Shown here piece by piece: positions 56,552-64,000 of a stretch of 64,000 nt of DNA. Below the pieces are notes generated by a model. That model was not told where the DNA came from. It saw only the letters and a list, made by a program, of their open reading frames with translations, and ran no database searches. Every line of letters starts with the position of its first letter. Within the stretch, counting starts at the first letter, position 1. Made by a program: the position numbers and the translations under genes. Source of the DNA: Undibacterium piscinae. Lineage in GTDB: Bacteria > Pseudomonadota > Gammaproteobacteria > Burkholderiales > Burkholderiaceae_D. The stretch covers positions 682,001 through 746,000 of the forward strand of contig CP051152.1 of the NCBI GenBank assembly GCA_003970805.2. The letters are read 5' to 3'.

Positions 56552-57829
56552 TTAAGGTAAAAACATTACCAAGGCATGCAACACCAGACCGATCAAACCA
56601 CCGACCACAGTACCATTAAGGCGTATGTACTGCAGATCGCTGCCGACACTCAATTCCAGCTCACGCACCAGTTCAGCGTCATCCCACTGCTTGACGGTAG
56701 TGGAGATATGGGTAGCGATGGTATCGCGCAGATCGACCGCCATGGCACGTGCCGCATCAGCCATGTGTTCGTTGACAGAATCACGCAAAGCCGGATTGTC
56801 GATCAGCCACTGGCCGGCATGACGTGCTGCATTGGCGATTTTCTGGCGTAGATCAGAGTCGGCACTGGATAAATCATTACGCAACCAATGTTTCAACTGT
56901 GCCCATAGACCGTTGATATACATGGCAGTCAGCGGCGAGGCCAGCAATTGCTGTTTCCAACCCTCAATTTTGGCATGAAAGACCGGATCATTTTTCATGC
57001 GTTCCAGGAATTCCGCCACCACTTCATCAAACTGGGCACGGCGCGGATGGCTAGGATCATCACCGATCGCATGTAACCAGCTATTGACATTAGCCACCAG
57101 AGAGTTGGCGATCTTGAGACTGAACTCTTCGGTATTGGCAACCATGCCCAGCATTTGCAGCAGGCTAGGATATTCACGGCCGGCGATTTCTATAATCATG
57201 CCGGCCAGGGTCTTCTGTGTTTCAGGATCGTCGAGTGCTGCCGCCAGCTTACGCAAGCCTTCGTCGAGCAAGAGTTGATGGCGCTGGTCTTCGGTCAATA
57301 TGCCCAATAACTTGCCAACGGTCTGCCCTAGATTAAGCTGATTCAGGTTTTGCTGTATCGCGGTACGCAGCGCGGTTTGCACCCTGCTGTCATCAATGAA
57401 ATCGAGTCCCTTGATGACGACAGCCTGCATTTTATCGGCAAACAGGTCGGCGTTATTGCCGCTGCTGAGCCATCCGGCAATTTTCTGGGCAGGATCGAAG
57501 GCGCGAATTTTTTCTACCAGGGTTTCGGTAGCGAGAAACTTATCGCGTACGAACAGCGCCAGATTATCAGCGATACGCTGTTTGTTTTGCGGGATGATAG
57601 CGGTATGCGGAATCGGCAAACCCAAAGGACGCTTGAACAATGCCACCACCGCAAACCAGTCGGCCAGCGCGCCTATCATGGCCGCTTCGGCAAACGCCGC
57701 CACCCATGCCCAGATGCCGCTGTCGTGCTGCAAGCGGGCGATCACAAAAAGCGCCGTCACGAAAATCAGAAGCACGGTCGCAATGCGCTTCATCCGGTTA
57801 AGTTCTTGCTGTTTAATTTGAGTATTCAT
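56552..57829 (-). CDS. DUF445 family membrane protein
   Basis: A 425-residue protein with two N-terminal hydrophobic segments and one at the C-terminus. Family text GALADWFAVVALFKRPLGLP follows the first pair and IPHTAIIPQNKQRIADNLA comes next. A long helical middle region runs to LRLNGTVVGGLIGLVLHALV-type C-terminal text. DUF445 proteins (YjiN/YheB-like) have no established function. The start at 57829 (MNTQIKQQELNRMKR) is preferred over one 75 bases upstream, whose extra leader has no family look. Single gene. Confidence 0.85.
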   Translation of the reverse strand: MNTQIKQQELNRMKRIATVLLIFVTALFVIARLQHDSGIWAWVAAFAEAAMIGALADWFAVVALFKRPLGLPIPHTAIIPQNKQRIADNLALFVRDKFLATETLVEKIRAFDPAQKIAGWLSSGNNADLFADKMQAVVIKGLDFIDDSRVQTALRTAIQQNLNQLNLGQTVGKLLGILTEDQRHQLLLDEGLRKLAAALDDPETQKTLAGMIIEIAGREYPSLLQMLGMVANTEEFSLKIANSLVANVNSWLHAIGDDPSHPRRAQFDEVVAEFLERMKNDPVFHAKIEGWKQQLLASPLTAMYINGLWAQLKHWLRNDLSSADSDLRQKIANAARHAGQWLIDNPALRDSVNEHMADAARAMAVDLRDTIATHISTTVKQWDDAELVRELELSVGSDLQYIRLNGTVVGGLIGLVLHALVMFLP

Positions 57830-58157
57830 GGTCTTGGTAATAGATATTGATTTGCTGTACTTTGCCGCGCTTGCCCTTATATAAAAAGCTGCGCACTTTG
57901 ACAACGGTCAGGCATTTTACGTGCTTGCACGGGCTTCGCGCAATCCTGCGCACTCAGACAGCGCTGGCGGCACCGCCTTGTGGCTAAGCTGCGGATTAGC
58001 TTATAGTGACTGAAACGTATCAGCGAATGTGCCATTGTCATGTTGGCAAGCTATAATAAGAATAAGACCTAATAGTTCCTACCGTTTTCATTTAAGTTTT
58101 TATTTGAGTTTTTATTTAAACAACAGAAACTTTTTTCTTTCTCTCACCGAGACCCCT
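57830..58157. other. Divergent intergenic region, no gene seen
   Basis: 328 bases between the DUF445 gene and the PerM-type gene. It contains tandem 12-bp units TTTAAGTTTTTA/TTTGAGTTTTTA at 58091-58114 and AT-rich promoter-like sequence, nothing else recognisable. Confidence 0.5.
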
Positions 58158-59231
58158 ATGCACAAAAACCAAGGCGATTTGACCCGCACCATACTGGCCA
58201 TACTCTGCATCTTCTTATTGATTGCCGGCACACTGTGGGTATTACGGCCATTTCTGGCTGCCTTAATCTGGTCCACCATGATCGCAGTGGCTACCTGGCC
58301 CATGTTTAAATCAGTGGAGCGCCGCTTGGGTGGCCGCCGCGCCCTCGCGGTCACAGTGATGACGCTGGGAATGTTACTACTCTTAGTGGTACCGCTATGG
58401 CTGGCGATAGGTACGATTGCCGAACATGCCGCCGGCATAGTCAGTATCGCAAAGAAATTTGCCAGCACAGGTTTGCCCCGCCCGCCTTCCTGGGTTGCCG
58501 GCTTGCCGCTGATAGGCGAGAAAATCGCCGGTGTCTGGGTGCAACTGGCCGACGCGGGCACTCAGGGTTTATTGGCCAAGGCTGAACCCTACGCGGCACA
58601 GGCCGGCACCTGGGTCATCTCACGGGTCGGCAATGTAGGCGGGCTACTCCTGCAATTTTTAATGATAGTCATGATCTCGGCTATCTTGTATTCAAGCGGT
58701 GAAGCGGCAGCCAACGGCGTGCGACGCTTTGGCTATCGCCTGGCCGGCGAGCGCGGTCTCAATTCCGTGCTGCTGGCGGCGGGCGCGATCCGCGGTGTCG
58801 CCTTGGGAGTCGGGGTCACGGCGATCGTCCAGACTGTCCTCGGTGGCATAGGCCTGGCAATTGCCGGCGTACCGTTTGCGACCCTGCTATCGGCCCTGAT
58901 GCTGATGTTTTGTATTGCCCAGATCGGCCCTTCGCTAGTCCTGTTTCCGGCGGTAGGCTGGATGTTCTGGATGGGTGACACTGGATGGGCAATCTTTCTG
59001 CTGGTCTGGAGCCTTATCGTCAGCACCCTCGATAACTTCCTGCGCCCCATGCTGATCAAGAAAGGCGCCGATCTGCCGCTGCTATTGATTTTCGCCGGCG
59101 TGATCGGCGGCATGCTTGGCTTCGGCCTGATCGGCCTGTTCATCGGCCCGGTCGTACTTGCCGTGACCTACACTTTGCTCGATGCCTGGATGGATGATGA
59201 ACTGGGAAACGATCATCCACCACACGCCTAA
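58158..59231 (+). CDS. AI-2E family (PerM-like) transporter
   Basis: A 357-residue inner-membrane protein with about eight hydrophobic helices. The family start MHKNQGDLTRTILAILCIFL fixes the ATG at 58158; an upstream in-frame start would add a low-complexity leader. The conserved C-terminal part LSLIVSTLDNFLRPMLIKKG-type text and GVIGGMLGFGLIGLFIGPV are typical of PerM/YdiK proteins. Members export small molecules or ions; autoinducer-2 export is claimed for some, sodium/proton exchange for others. Convergent with the acetyltransferase gene. Confidence 0.87.
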   Translation: MHKNQGDLTRTILAILCIFLLIAGTLWVLRPFLAALIWSTMIAVATWPMFKSVERRLGGRRALAVTVMTLGMLLLLVVPLWLAIGTIAEHAAGIVSIAKKFASTGLPRPPSWVAGLPLIGEKIAGVWVQLADAGTQGLLAKAEPYAAQAGTWVISRVGNVGGLLLQFLMIVMISAILYSSGEAAANGVRRFGYRLAGERGLNSVLLAAGAIRGVALGVGVTAIVQTVLGGIGLAIAGVPFATLLSALMLMFCIAQIGPSLVLFPAVGWMFWMGDTGWAIFLLVWSLIVSTLDNFLRPMLIKKGADLPLLLIFAGVIGGMLGFGLIGLFIGPVVLAVTYTLLDAWMDDELGNDHPPHA

Positions 59232-59361
59232 AAACCCTCGCAGCCTCTATTTAGCGTAGGCCTAGAACGCCCTATCCATCAGGGTTTTCAGGCCGTGCCC
59301 TGAAGAGGCGCATGGATATTGCCTTTCGGGCCCGCGGTAGGTGAAGCTTGATGCCGGTGCC

Positions 59362-59907
59362 TCACAGCCGCCGCTGCACCCTGCAGGGGTTGCCGCTGGC
59401 CACACTATCTGCCGGAATATTCTTCGTCACGACACTACCTGCACCGACCACCGCACGCGCCCCTATCGTCACGCTGGGCATGATCACCGTATTGCCGCCT
59501 ATCCAGCAATCGTCTTCCAGATGTATCGGCGCGCATAACTGCATGCCGGCCGCCCTTTGTGCCGCATTAACCGGATGGGTGGTGGTGTACAAATGCACGG
59601 CCGGCCCCAGCAAGACCCTGGCACCGATGCGGATCTCGGCGGCGTCTAGCATCACGCAATGATGATTGGCAAAAAAATCCTCGCCCAGATAAATATTGCG
59701 GCCGTAATCGCAATAAAAATCAGGCTCGATAAACGCCGAACTGACGGCACCAAACAATTGCTGATACAAAGGCAGACGTTGCTTGAGCAAGTGCACGGGG
59801 ATCGCGTTAATTTGTGTGCAAAGCAGTTTGGCGCGTTTGCGCGCAGAAAAATTTTCAGCCGCAAAAGCGTCGAACAAGCTAAGTGGCAAGGGCAATGTTA
59901 ATGTCAT
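59362..59907 (-). CDS. Hexapeptide-repeat sugar O-acetyltransferase (Maa/LacA-like)
   Basis: A 181-residue left-handed beta-helix acetyltransferase. A short N-terminal Mac-like helix region (KLLCTQINAIPVHLLKQR) is followed by hexapeptide repeats from GRNIYLGEDFFANHHCVMLD. The catalytic His is expected in TTHPVNAAQRAAG, with the acetyl-CoA tail in VVGAGSVVTKNIPADSVASG. It resembles maltose or galactoside O-acetyltransferase. Single gene; the natural acceptor is not known. Confidence 0.88.
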   Translation of the reverse strand: MTLTLPLPLSLFDAFAAENFSARKRAKLLCTQINAIPVHLLKQRLPLYQQLFGAVSSAFIEPDFYCDYGRNIYLGEDFFANHHCVMLDAAEIRIGARVLLGPAVHLYTTTHPVNAAQRAAGMQLCAPIHLEDDCWIGGNTVIMPSVTIGARAVVGAGSVVTKNIPADSVASGNPCRVQRRL

Positions 59908-60145
59908 GGGCGACCATTTGACGGGAAGACCAGATACTTCGATCTATTCGGATTATTGATAGGAGAGCGTACTGCCATCCCTTACCACGCGAAGCTGGCA
60001 GGGTAAAACGCAGTGCGCCAATGTGATTGGCCACATGATAAAGCCCGCTCTCGCAAAAGAACAGGCTTGATCACTCACAATGTGCAGGACAAAGTGTTTC
60101 AGTAAAGCGAAACCAGTTTGTCTTACTGCCAAATAGTTTCGACTT

Positions 60146-60973
60146 TTAATGCGACATCAGCACCGGTAAGGTCATATGACGCATGATGGAATTGGTGACG
60201 CCGCCAAAGATCAATTCAGTCAGTCTATGGTGACCGTAGCCCCCCATCACCAGCAGATCGGCCCCCATGTCGGCTGCCGCCGAAAGCAGGCAATCGGCAG
60301 CAGAAATCTTGACGTTCTCATTTTTTTCCACTTCCAGCTTGACGCCATGCTTGGCCAGATAGCCGGCGATATCGATATCCGGCAAGTCATGATCCTTATC
60401 TTTTTTCTCAGAAACGCTCATCAGCCTGACCTGCTTGGCCAGTTTCAGAAATGGCAGGGCATCGGCCATCGCACGCGCCGCTTCGCGGCCGCCGTCCCAA
60501 GCGACAATGACTTTCTCAAAACTGGTCGGCATCTCGCCTATATACGGCAGGAACAAGACCGGACGTCCCAAGCGAAGTACGATGTTTTCCGGAAAGCCGC
60601 CGCCAAAATCGCCTTCGGCATCATCCGGGTTGCGCTGACCGATGACCGTCAGATCGGATGCGCGGGCATGCGCAATCACGTCTTGCATATCGTCGCTGCG
60701 ATAGCCGGCCCAATCCACCTTCACCCCGGCTTTATCGGCCGCGGCATAAAAATTTAATCTGGCTTGCTCATGCTTTTCTTCGGCAGACTGTTCCCATTCA
60801 GCCAGAATCGGTGCCCACGCGGCATACGGATCCGATATCAATACCGGCGAATAGGTCAGGTGTAAACCCATCAGGTGGGCATCATGCGCGGCCGCCAGTG
60901 CCAGGGCATAAGCGAGGCGCCGCGACGAACCGGCGCTATTATCCAAAAGAACCGTCATGCTCTTGTAGCCCAT
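60146..60973 (-). CDS. Universal stress protein, tandem domain type
   Basis: A 275-residue protein of two UspA-like halves. The first (residues 1-145) begins YKSMTVLLDNSAGSSRRLAY. The second begins near FEKVIVAWDGGREAARAMAD. It carries the nucleotide-binding loop GGYGHHRLTELIFGGVTNSI near the C-terminus, close to the GxxGx9G pattern of ATP-binding members. Cytoplasmic; likely induced by stress or growth arrest. Single gene. Confidence 0.9.
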   Translation of the reverse strand: MGYKSMTVLLDNSAGSSRRLAYALALAAAHDAHLMGLHLTYSPVLISDPYAAWAPILAEWEQSAEEKHEQARLNFYAAADKAGVKVDWAGYRSDDMQDVIAHARASDLTVIGQRNPDDAEGDFGGGFPENIVLRLGRPVLFLPYIGEMPTSFEKVIVAWDGGREAARAMADALPFLKLAKQVRLMSVSEKKDKDHDLPDIDIAGYLAKHGVKLEVEKNENVKISAADCLLSAAADMGADLLVMGGYGHHRLTELIFGGVTNSIMRHMTLPVLMSH

Positions 60974-61411
60974 ATTCCTACTCCCTGTAAATGATGCCGC
61001 AAATATGCATAAACATTACGCTAAGCGGTCATCGAAGTGTTCACCCATGCGGAAATAGCCCGACCGGACCATCCTGTTTCTCTATTGTGCTTGCCGCTGC
61101 AAGGCTCAGTTTGCCTTAGATCAAACTATACGACTATTTGCTTTCCCGATACCAATTTCAGAATGCAATTTAGCGGAGATTTCCTCCTGTGCAGCTAAAT
61201 CGCCGCCGCTTCTCGTATCAATTTACGTGCGGAAATTTCGGCATCACTTGCCATAAGCCAGCTAGCTCAGGCAAATAGATTAAAATAGCGGCTATTCTTG
61301 TTTCGCAACGCGTTTGCAACTCACTCGCAACTGATTTTGTAACTTATTTGCAGCCGGGCACAGTAACACTGCCGCTGCGTCACCACCAACAGCCGTTTTC
61401 TTTATCACTCC
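60974..61411. other. Divergent intergenic region, no gene seen
   Basis: 438 bases between the universal stress gene and rhlE. No open frame of coding character, RNA gene or strong inverted repeat was recognised. It must hold both promoters. Confidence 0.5.
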
Positions 61412-62692
61412 ATGCCATTTACCCCCCTGGGCCTGTGCCCTGCCCTTGCCAACGCCGCACTAGAACACGCTTACAGCTCTCCTAGCGAGATCCAACGCGC
61501 CGCGATTCCCGCCATCCTGGACGGGCGCGACGTGCTCGCGTCGGCACAAACCGGCTCCGGCAAGACAGCGGCATTTTGCCTGCCATTGCTCGATTTTTTA
61601 CAAACCCGGCCACGCACGACGCCGCGTCAGGTACAGGCGCTGATCCTGGTGCCTACCCGCGAACTGGCGGTGCAAGTCGGCGAAACCCTGCGCACCTTAT
61701 CCGAACATCTGGCGCATCCGGTGAAGCTGGCCGTATTGTTCGGTGGCATTTCGATTAATCCGCAGATGCTGCATTTACGCGGCGGTGCCGATGTCGTGGT
61801 CGCCACGCCTGGCCGCCTGCTTGATCTGCTCGACAAAAACGCACTGCAACTATCACACGTACGTAGCCTGGTACTCGACGAAGCGGATCGTTTGCTGGAG
61901 CTGGGTTTTGCCGACGAACTGAGCCAGATCCTGGCCTTATTGCCGGCACACCGCCAAAGCCTGTTTTTCTCGGCGACCATGCCGCCGCAGGTCGAGTTAC
62001 TGGCCAATGCCATCCTGCACGAACCGCTTAGAATAGATATCGCCAGCAGCACCATAGGCGCGCCTGACATTCTGCAAAGAGCCATCGTGGTCGATGCCAA
62101 GATGCGCACGCAATTATTACGCCATTTAATCGAAGAGCAGAAATGGACACGGGTGCTGGTATTTGTCGCCACCAAATACGCTGCCGAACTGGTAGCGGCC
62201 AAACTGCGCCGTGTCCACATCAATGCCGAACCCTTCCATGGCGAACTAAGCCAGGGTAAGCGCAGCCAGGTCTTGATGGATTTCAAGGCGAGTCGCGTCA
62301 AAGTGGTCATCGCCACCGATGTGGCGGCGCGTGGTATCGACATCAGCAATTTGCCGGTAGTGGTCAACTACGATCTGCCACGCTCGAGTGACGATTACAC
62401 GCATCGCATAGGCCGTACCGCGCGCGCCGGCGAAAGCGGAATCGCGCTCAGCTTCATCTGCTCTGACGCTGCCAACCAGGCGCACTTCCGTCTGATAGAG
62501 CAACGCCATCAGCAAAAAATTACACGCGAGCACATCGCCGGCTTCGAGCCATCGGAAACAACGGTCGAAGAATCGAACAGCACGCCGCCGGCAGCTGACC
62601 CGAATGGCGGCATCAAGGGCAAACGTCCTAGCAAGAAAGACAAACTGCGCGCCCTGGCCAAGCAAGGCGCACCGCAAGATACTCAGTCTTAG
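61412..62692 (+). CDS. rhlE: DEAD-box RNA helicase (RhlE subfamily)
   Basis: ATP-dependent RNA helicase of 426 residues. All family motifs are present: Q motif around FTPLGLCPAL and PSEIQRAAIP, motif I ASAQTGSGKT, Ia PTRELA, Ib TPGR, II LDEADRLLELGF, III SAT, V ATDVAARGIDI, VI HRIGRTARAG. A short basic tail rich in Lys follows (KGKRPSKKDKLRAL). Size and motif text fit RhlE, which acts in ribosome assembly and cold adaptation. No clear Shine-Dalgarno precedes the ATG. A terminator follows at 62793-62823. Confidence 0.9.
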   Translation: MPFTPLGLCPALANAALEHAYSSPSEIQRAAIPAILDGRDVLASAQTGSGKTAAFCLPLLDFLQTRPRTTPRQVQALILVPTRELAVQVGETLRTLSEHLAHPVKLAVLFGGISINPQMLHLRGGADVVVATPGRLLDLLDKNALQLSHVRSLVLDEADRLLELGFADELSQILALLPAHRQSLFFSATMPPQVELLANAILHEPLRIDIASSTIGAPDILQRAIVVDAKMRTQLLRHLIEEQKWTRVLVFVATKYAAELVAAKLRRVHINAEPFHGELSQGKRSQVLMDFKASRVKVVIATDVAARGIDISNLPVVVNYDLPRSSDDYTHRIGRTARAGESGIALSFICSDAANQAHFRLIEQRHQQKITREHIAGFEPSETTVEESNSTPPAADPNGGIKGKRPSKKDKLRALAKQGAPQDTQS

Positions 62693-62792
62693 CGCGCATT
62701 TCCAATAAAAATATACAGCAGTATCGACTTAACTATTGCGACGGCCATCCAGGCAGGCAACCCCTGCACGGATCCAGCCGCCGCATCCATCA

Positions 62793-62823
62793 GGGCGCTC
62801 CCACGAAGAGTGCCCGGTTTTTT
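62793..62823 (+). terminator. Terminator-like hairpin directly before the S9 peptidase ribosome binding site
   Basis: GGGCGCTC pairs with GAGTGCCC (one G-T wobble), then GG and six T bases at 62818-62823. The Shine-Dalgarno AGGAGA of the next gene begins at 62824. It ends rhlE transcription and could attenuate read-through or leader transcripts of the peptidase. Confidence 0.6.
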
Positions 62824-62835
62824 AGGAGACTATCT

Positions 62836-64000
62836 ATGACAATACCTAGGTTAGTAATTGTGGGAGCGGCGATCAGTTCCCTCGCCTTTAGTTCCCTCAG
62901 CTTTTCCACGGCAAATGCGGCCACTGATAGCGACACCCTTGCAACGCGCGGCTTTACCGTCGAAGACATGGTGAAGATGGAGCGCATCAGCAGCCCCGTC
63001 TTGTCGCCGGATGGCAAGCAGGTGATCTACCAGTTGCGTCGCACTGAGCTGGAGAAGAATCGTGGCCAGACCGGCCTGTACTTACTCAATCTCAATGACA
63101 TCTCGAAAGGCGATAGCAAACAACTCGCGCCGCAGTTGCTAGGCTTTGACAGTGCCAAGCCAGATGCCAACAATACCAGCGCCGAATGGGCGGCAGACGG
63201 CAACAGCATCTATTTCATTTCCTCGCGCTCAGGCAGTGCCCAGGTCTGGCAATTGCCGCTCAAGCCCGCAAGCGCTAATGCTAAATCTCATACTAACGTT
63301 GGCGATGCAAACAGCACTACAAAAGCGGCCGCGATACAGGTCACCGATTTGCCATTGCCGGTAGAGAGTTTTCGTATTTCGCCTGGTCAAGACCGGATTG
63401 CGCTTTCGCTCGAAGTGTTCCGCGACTGTGCCGATCTGGCCTGCAGCAAACACCGTCTGGCAGCCAGGGAAGCCGATAAGGCGACCGGCAGAACCTATGG
63501 TCAGTTATTCGTACGTCATTGGGATAGCTGGGCCGACGGTCGCCGTCTGGTGCTGTATTCGGCACCGCTCAACACTAAGGGCAGTGTCAGCACCGAACCG
63601 GTCAGCCTATCCGGCACGCTCGATGCCGACGTGCATTCCAAGCCTGACGGCGATCAACACGATTACCAGTTCAGCCCGGATGGCCGCAGCATCGTGTTTG
63701 CGGCGCGGGTAGCGGGCAAGGCGGAATCCTGGTCCACCAACTTTGATCTGTATCAGGTGCCAGCCGCTGGCGGCAGCGCGCCGCGCAACCTGACTGCCGG
63801 CAACCCGGCCTGGGATGCCAAGCCAAACTTTTCACCGGATGGCCGCACCCTCGCCTACCTCGCCATGAAACGCCCTGGCTTTGAGGCTGATCGTTTTCAG
63901 CTAGTCTTTATGGATGTGGCAAGCGGCAAGAAGCGCCTGCTGGCAGAAAAATGGGATAGATCTGCCGCTGACGTGATCTGGGCCGCCGATGGCAACAGCC
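62836..64000 (+). CDS. S9 family (prolyl-oligopeptidase-like) peptidase, N-terminal part
   Basis: The first 388 codons of a secreted or periplasmic serine peptidase; the 3' end lies outside. The signal peptide has a cleavage site after STANAA (about residue 30). After it comes GFTVEDMVKMERISSPVLSP and a beta-propeller of repeated SPDG blades (VLSPDGKQVIYQL, QFSPDGRSIVFAAR, NFSPDGRTLAYLAM), typical of the dipeptidyl-peptidase/acylaminoacyl-peptidase propeller. The catalytic alpha/beta hydrolase domain should follow beyond the window. AGGAGA at 62824-62829 sets the start. Confidence 0.88.
   Translation, partial: MTIPRLVIVGAAISSLAFSSLSFSTANAATDSDTLATRGFTVEDMVKMERISSPVLSPDGKQVIYQLRRTELEKNRGQTGLYLLNLNDISKGDSKQLAPQLLGFDSAKPDANNTSAEWAADGNSIYFISSRSGSAQVWQLPLKPASANAKSHTNVGDANSTTKAAAIQVTDLPLPVESFRISPGQDRIALSLEVFRDCADLACSKHRLAAREADKATGRTYGQLFVRHWDSWADGRRLVLYSAPLNTKGSVSTEPVSLSGTLDADVHSKPDGDQHDYQFSPDGRSIVFAARVAGKAESWSTNFDLYQVPAAGGSAPRNLTAGNPAWDAKPNFSPDGRTLAYLAMKRPGFEADRFQLVFMDVASGKKRLLAEKWDRSAADVIWAADGNS

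Overview
The window looks like a chromosomal segment of a betaproteobacterium of the order Burkholderiales, most likely Oxalobacteraceae (Undibacterium- or Herminiimonas-like). This is judged from remembered family resemblance of the housekeeping genes (prfB, lysS, ybiT, rhlE), the many paralogous Liv-type and beta-oxidation genes, and a base composition close to half GC. No database search was possible. No tRNA, rRNA, CRISPR array, transposase or integrase was recognised.

Layout. (1) 1-12,860, minus strand: a two-partner secretion locus, outer-membrane transporter (CdiB/FhaC type) followed by a giant exoprotein of more than 3,630 residues. The exoprotein carries a VENN pretoxin motif 54 bases from the left edge, so it is a CdiA-type contact-dependent inhibition protein. 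Its toxin domain and immunity gene must lie outside the window. (2) 12,945-14,645: wreckage of a rearrangement, with a broken minus-strand fragment facing a 5'-truncated feoB and its small Cys-rich partner. (3) 14,763-17,030: a hypothetical protein and the ABC-F ATPase YbiT. (4) 17,285-26,531, minus strand: a probable acid-uptake and degradation unit made of an acyl-CoA ligase, a complete LivKHMGF-type ABC transporter and a bifunctional enoyl-CoA hydratase/3-hydroxyacyl-CoA dehydrogenase. (5) 27,061-36,953: prfB with its programmed frameshift, lysS, an ABC exporter, an FAD oxidoreductase, a CBS protein, metY, a hydrolase, a LysE exporter and a GNAT enzyme. (6) 37,081-42,337, minus strand: a second lipid or carboxylate degradation cluster (acyl-CoA dehydrogenase, two short-chain dehydrogenases, thioesterase, epoxide-hydrolase-like enzyme), then a divergent MHS transporter. 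(7) 45,228-56,338: narK genes, a threonine/serine block (thrC, XRE-cupin regulator, kbl, tdh, sdaA), and wax-ester genes. (8) 56,552-64,000: DUF445 protein, PerM-type transporter, acetyltransferase, universal stress protein, RhlE helicase and the start of an S9 peptidase.

How it fits together. Three palindromes with the core ACGNNCGT stand upstream of the acyl-CoA ligase, the acyl-CoA dehydrogenase and the bifunctional beta-oxidation enzyme, which suggests one shared (TetR-type) fatty-acid regulator. The threonine block pairs Tdh and Kbl (threonine to glycine plus acetyl-CoA) with SdaA (serine to pyruvate). It has a divergent XRE-cupin regulator whose promoter region carries a strong inverted repeat. 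The same 6-kb block is bounded on both sides by genes that have lost their 5' ends (narK1 and a wax-ester synthase), so it sits at rearrangement or assembly junctions.

Sequence quality. Three places (bifunctional enzyme, livM, kbl) show reading-frame disturbances at homopolymer runs. Either the read data have homopolymer errors or these genes are decaying. Functional conclusions for those genes depend on which is true.
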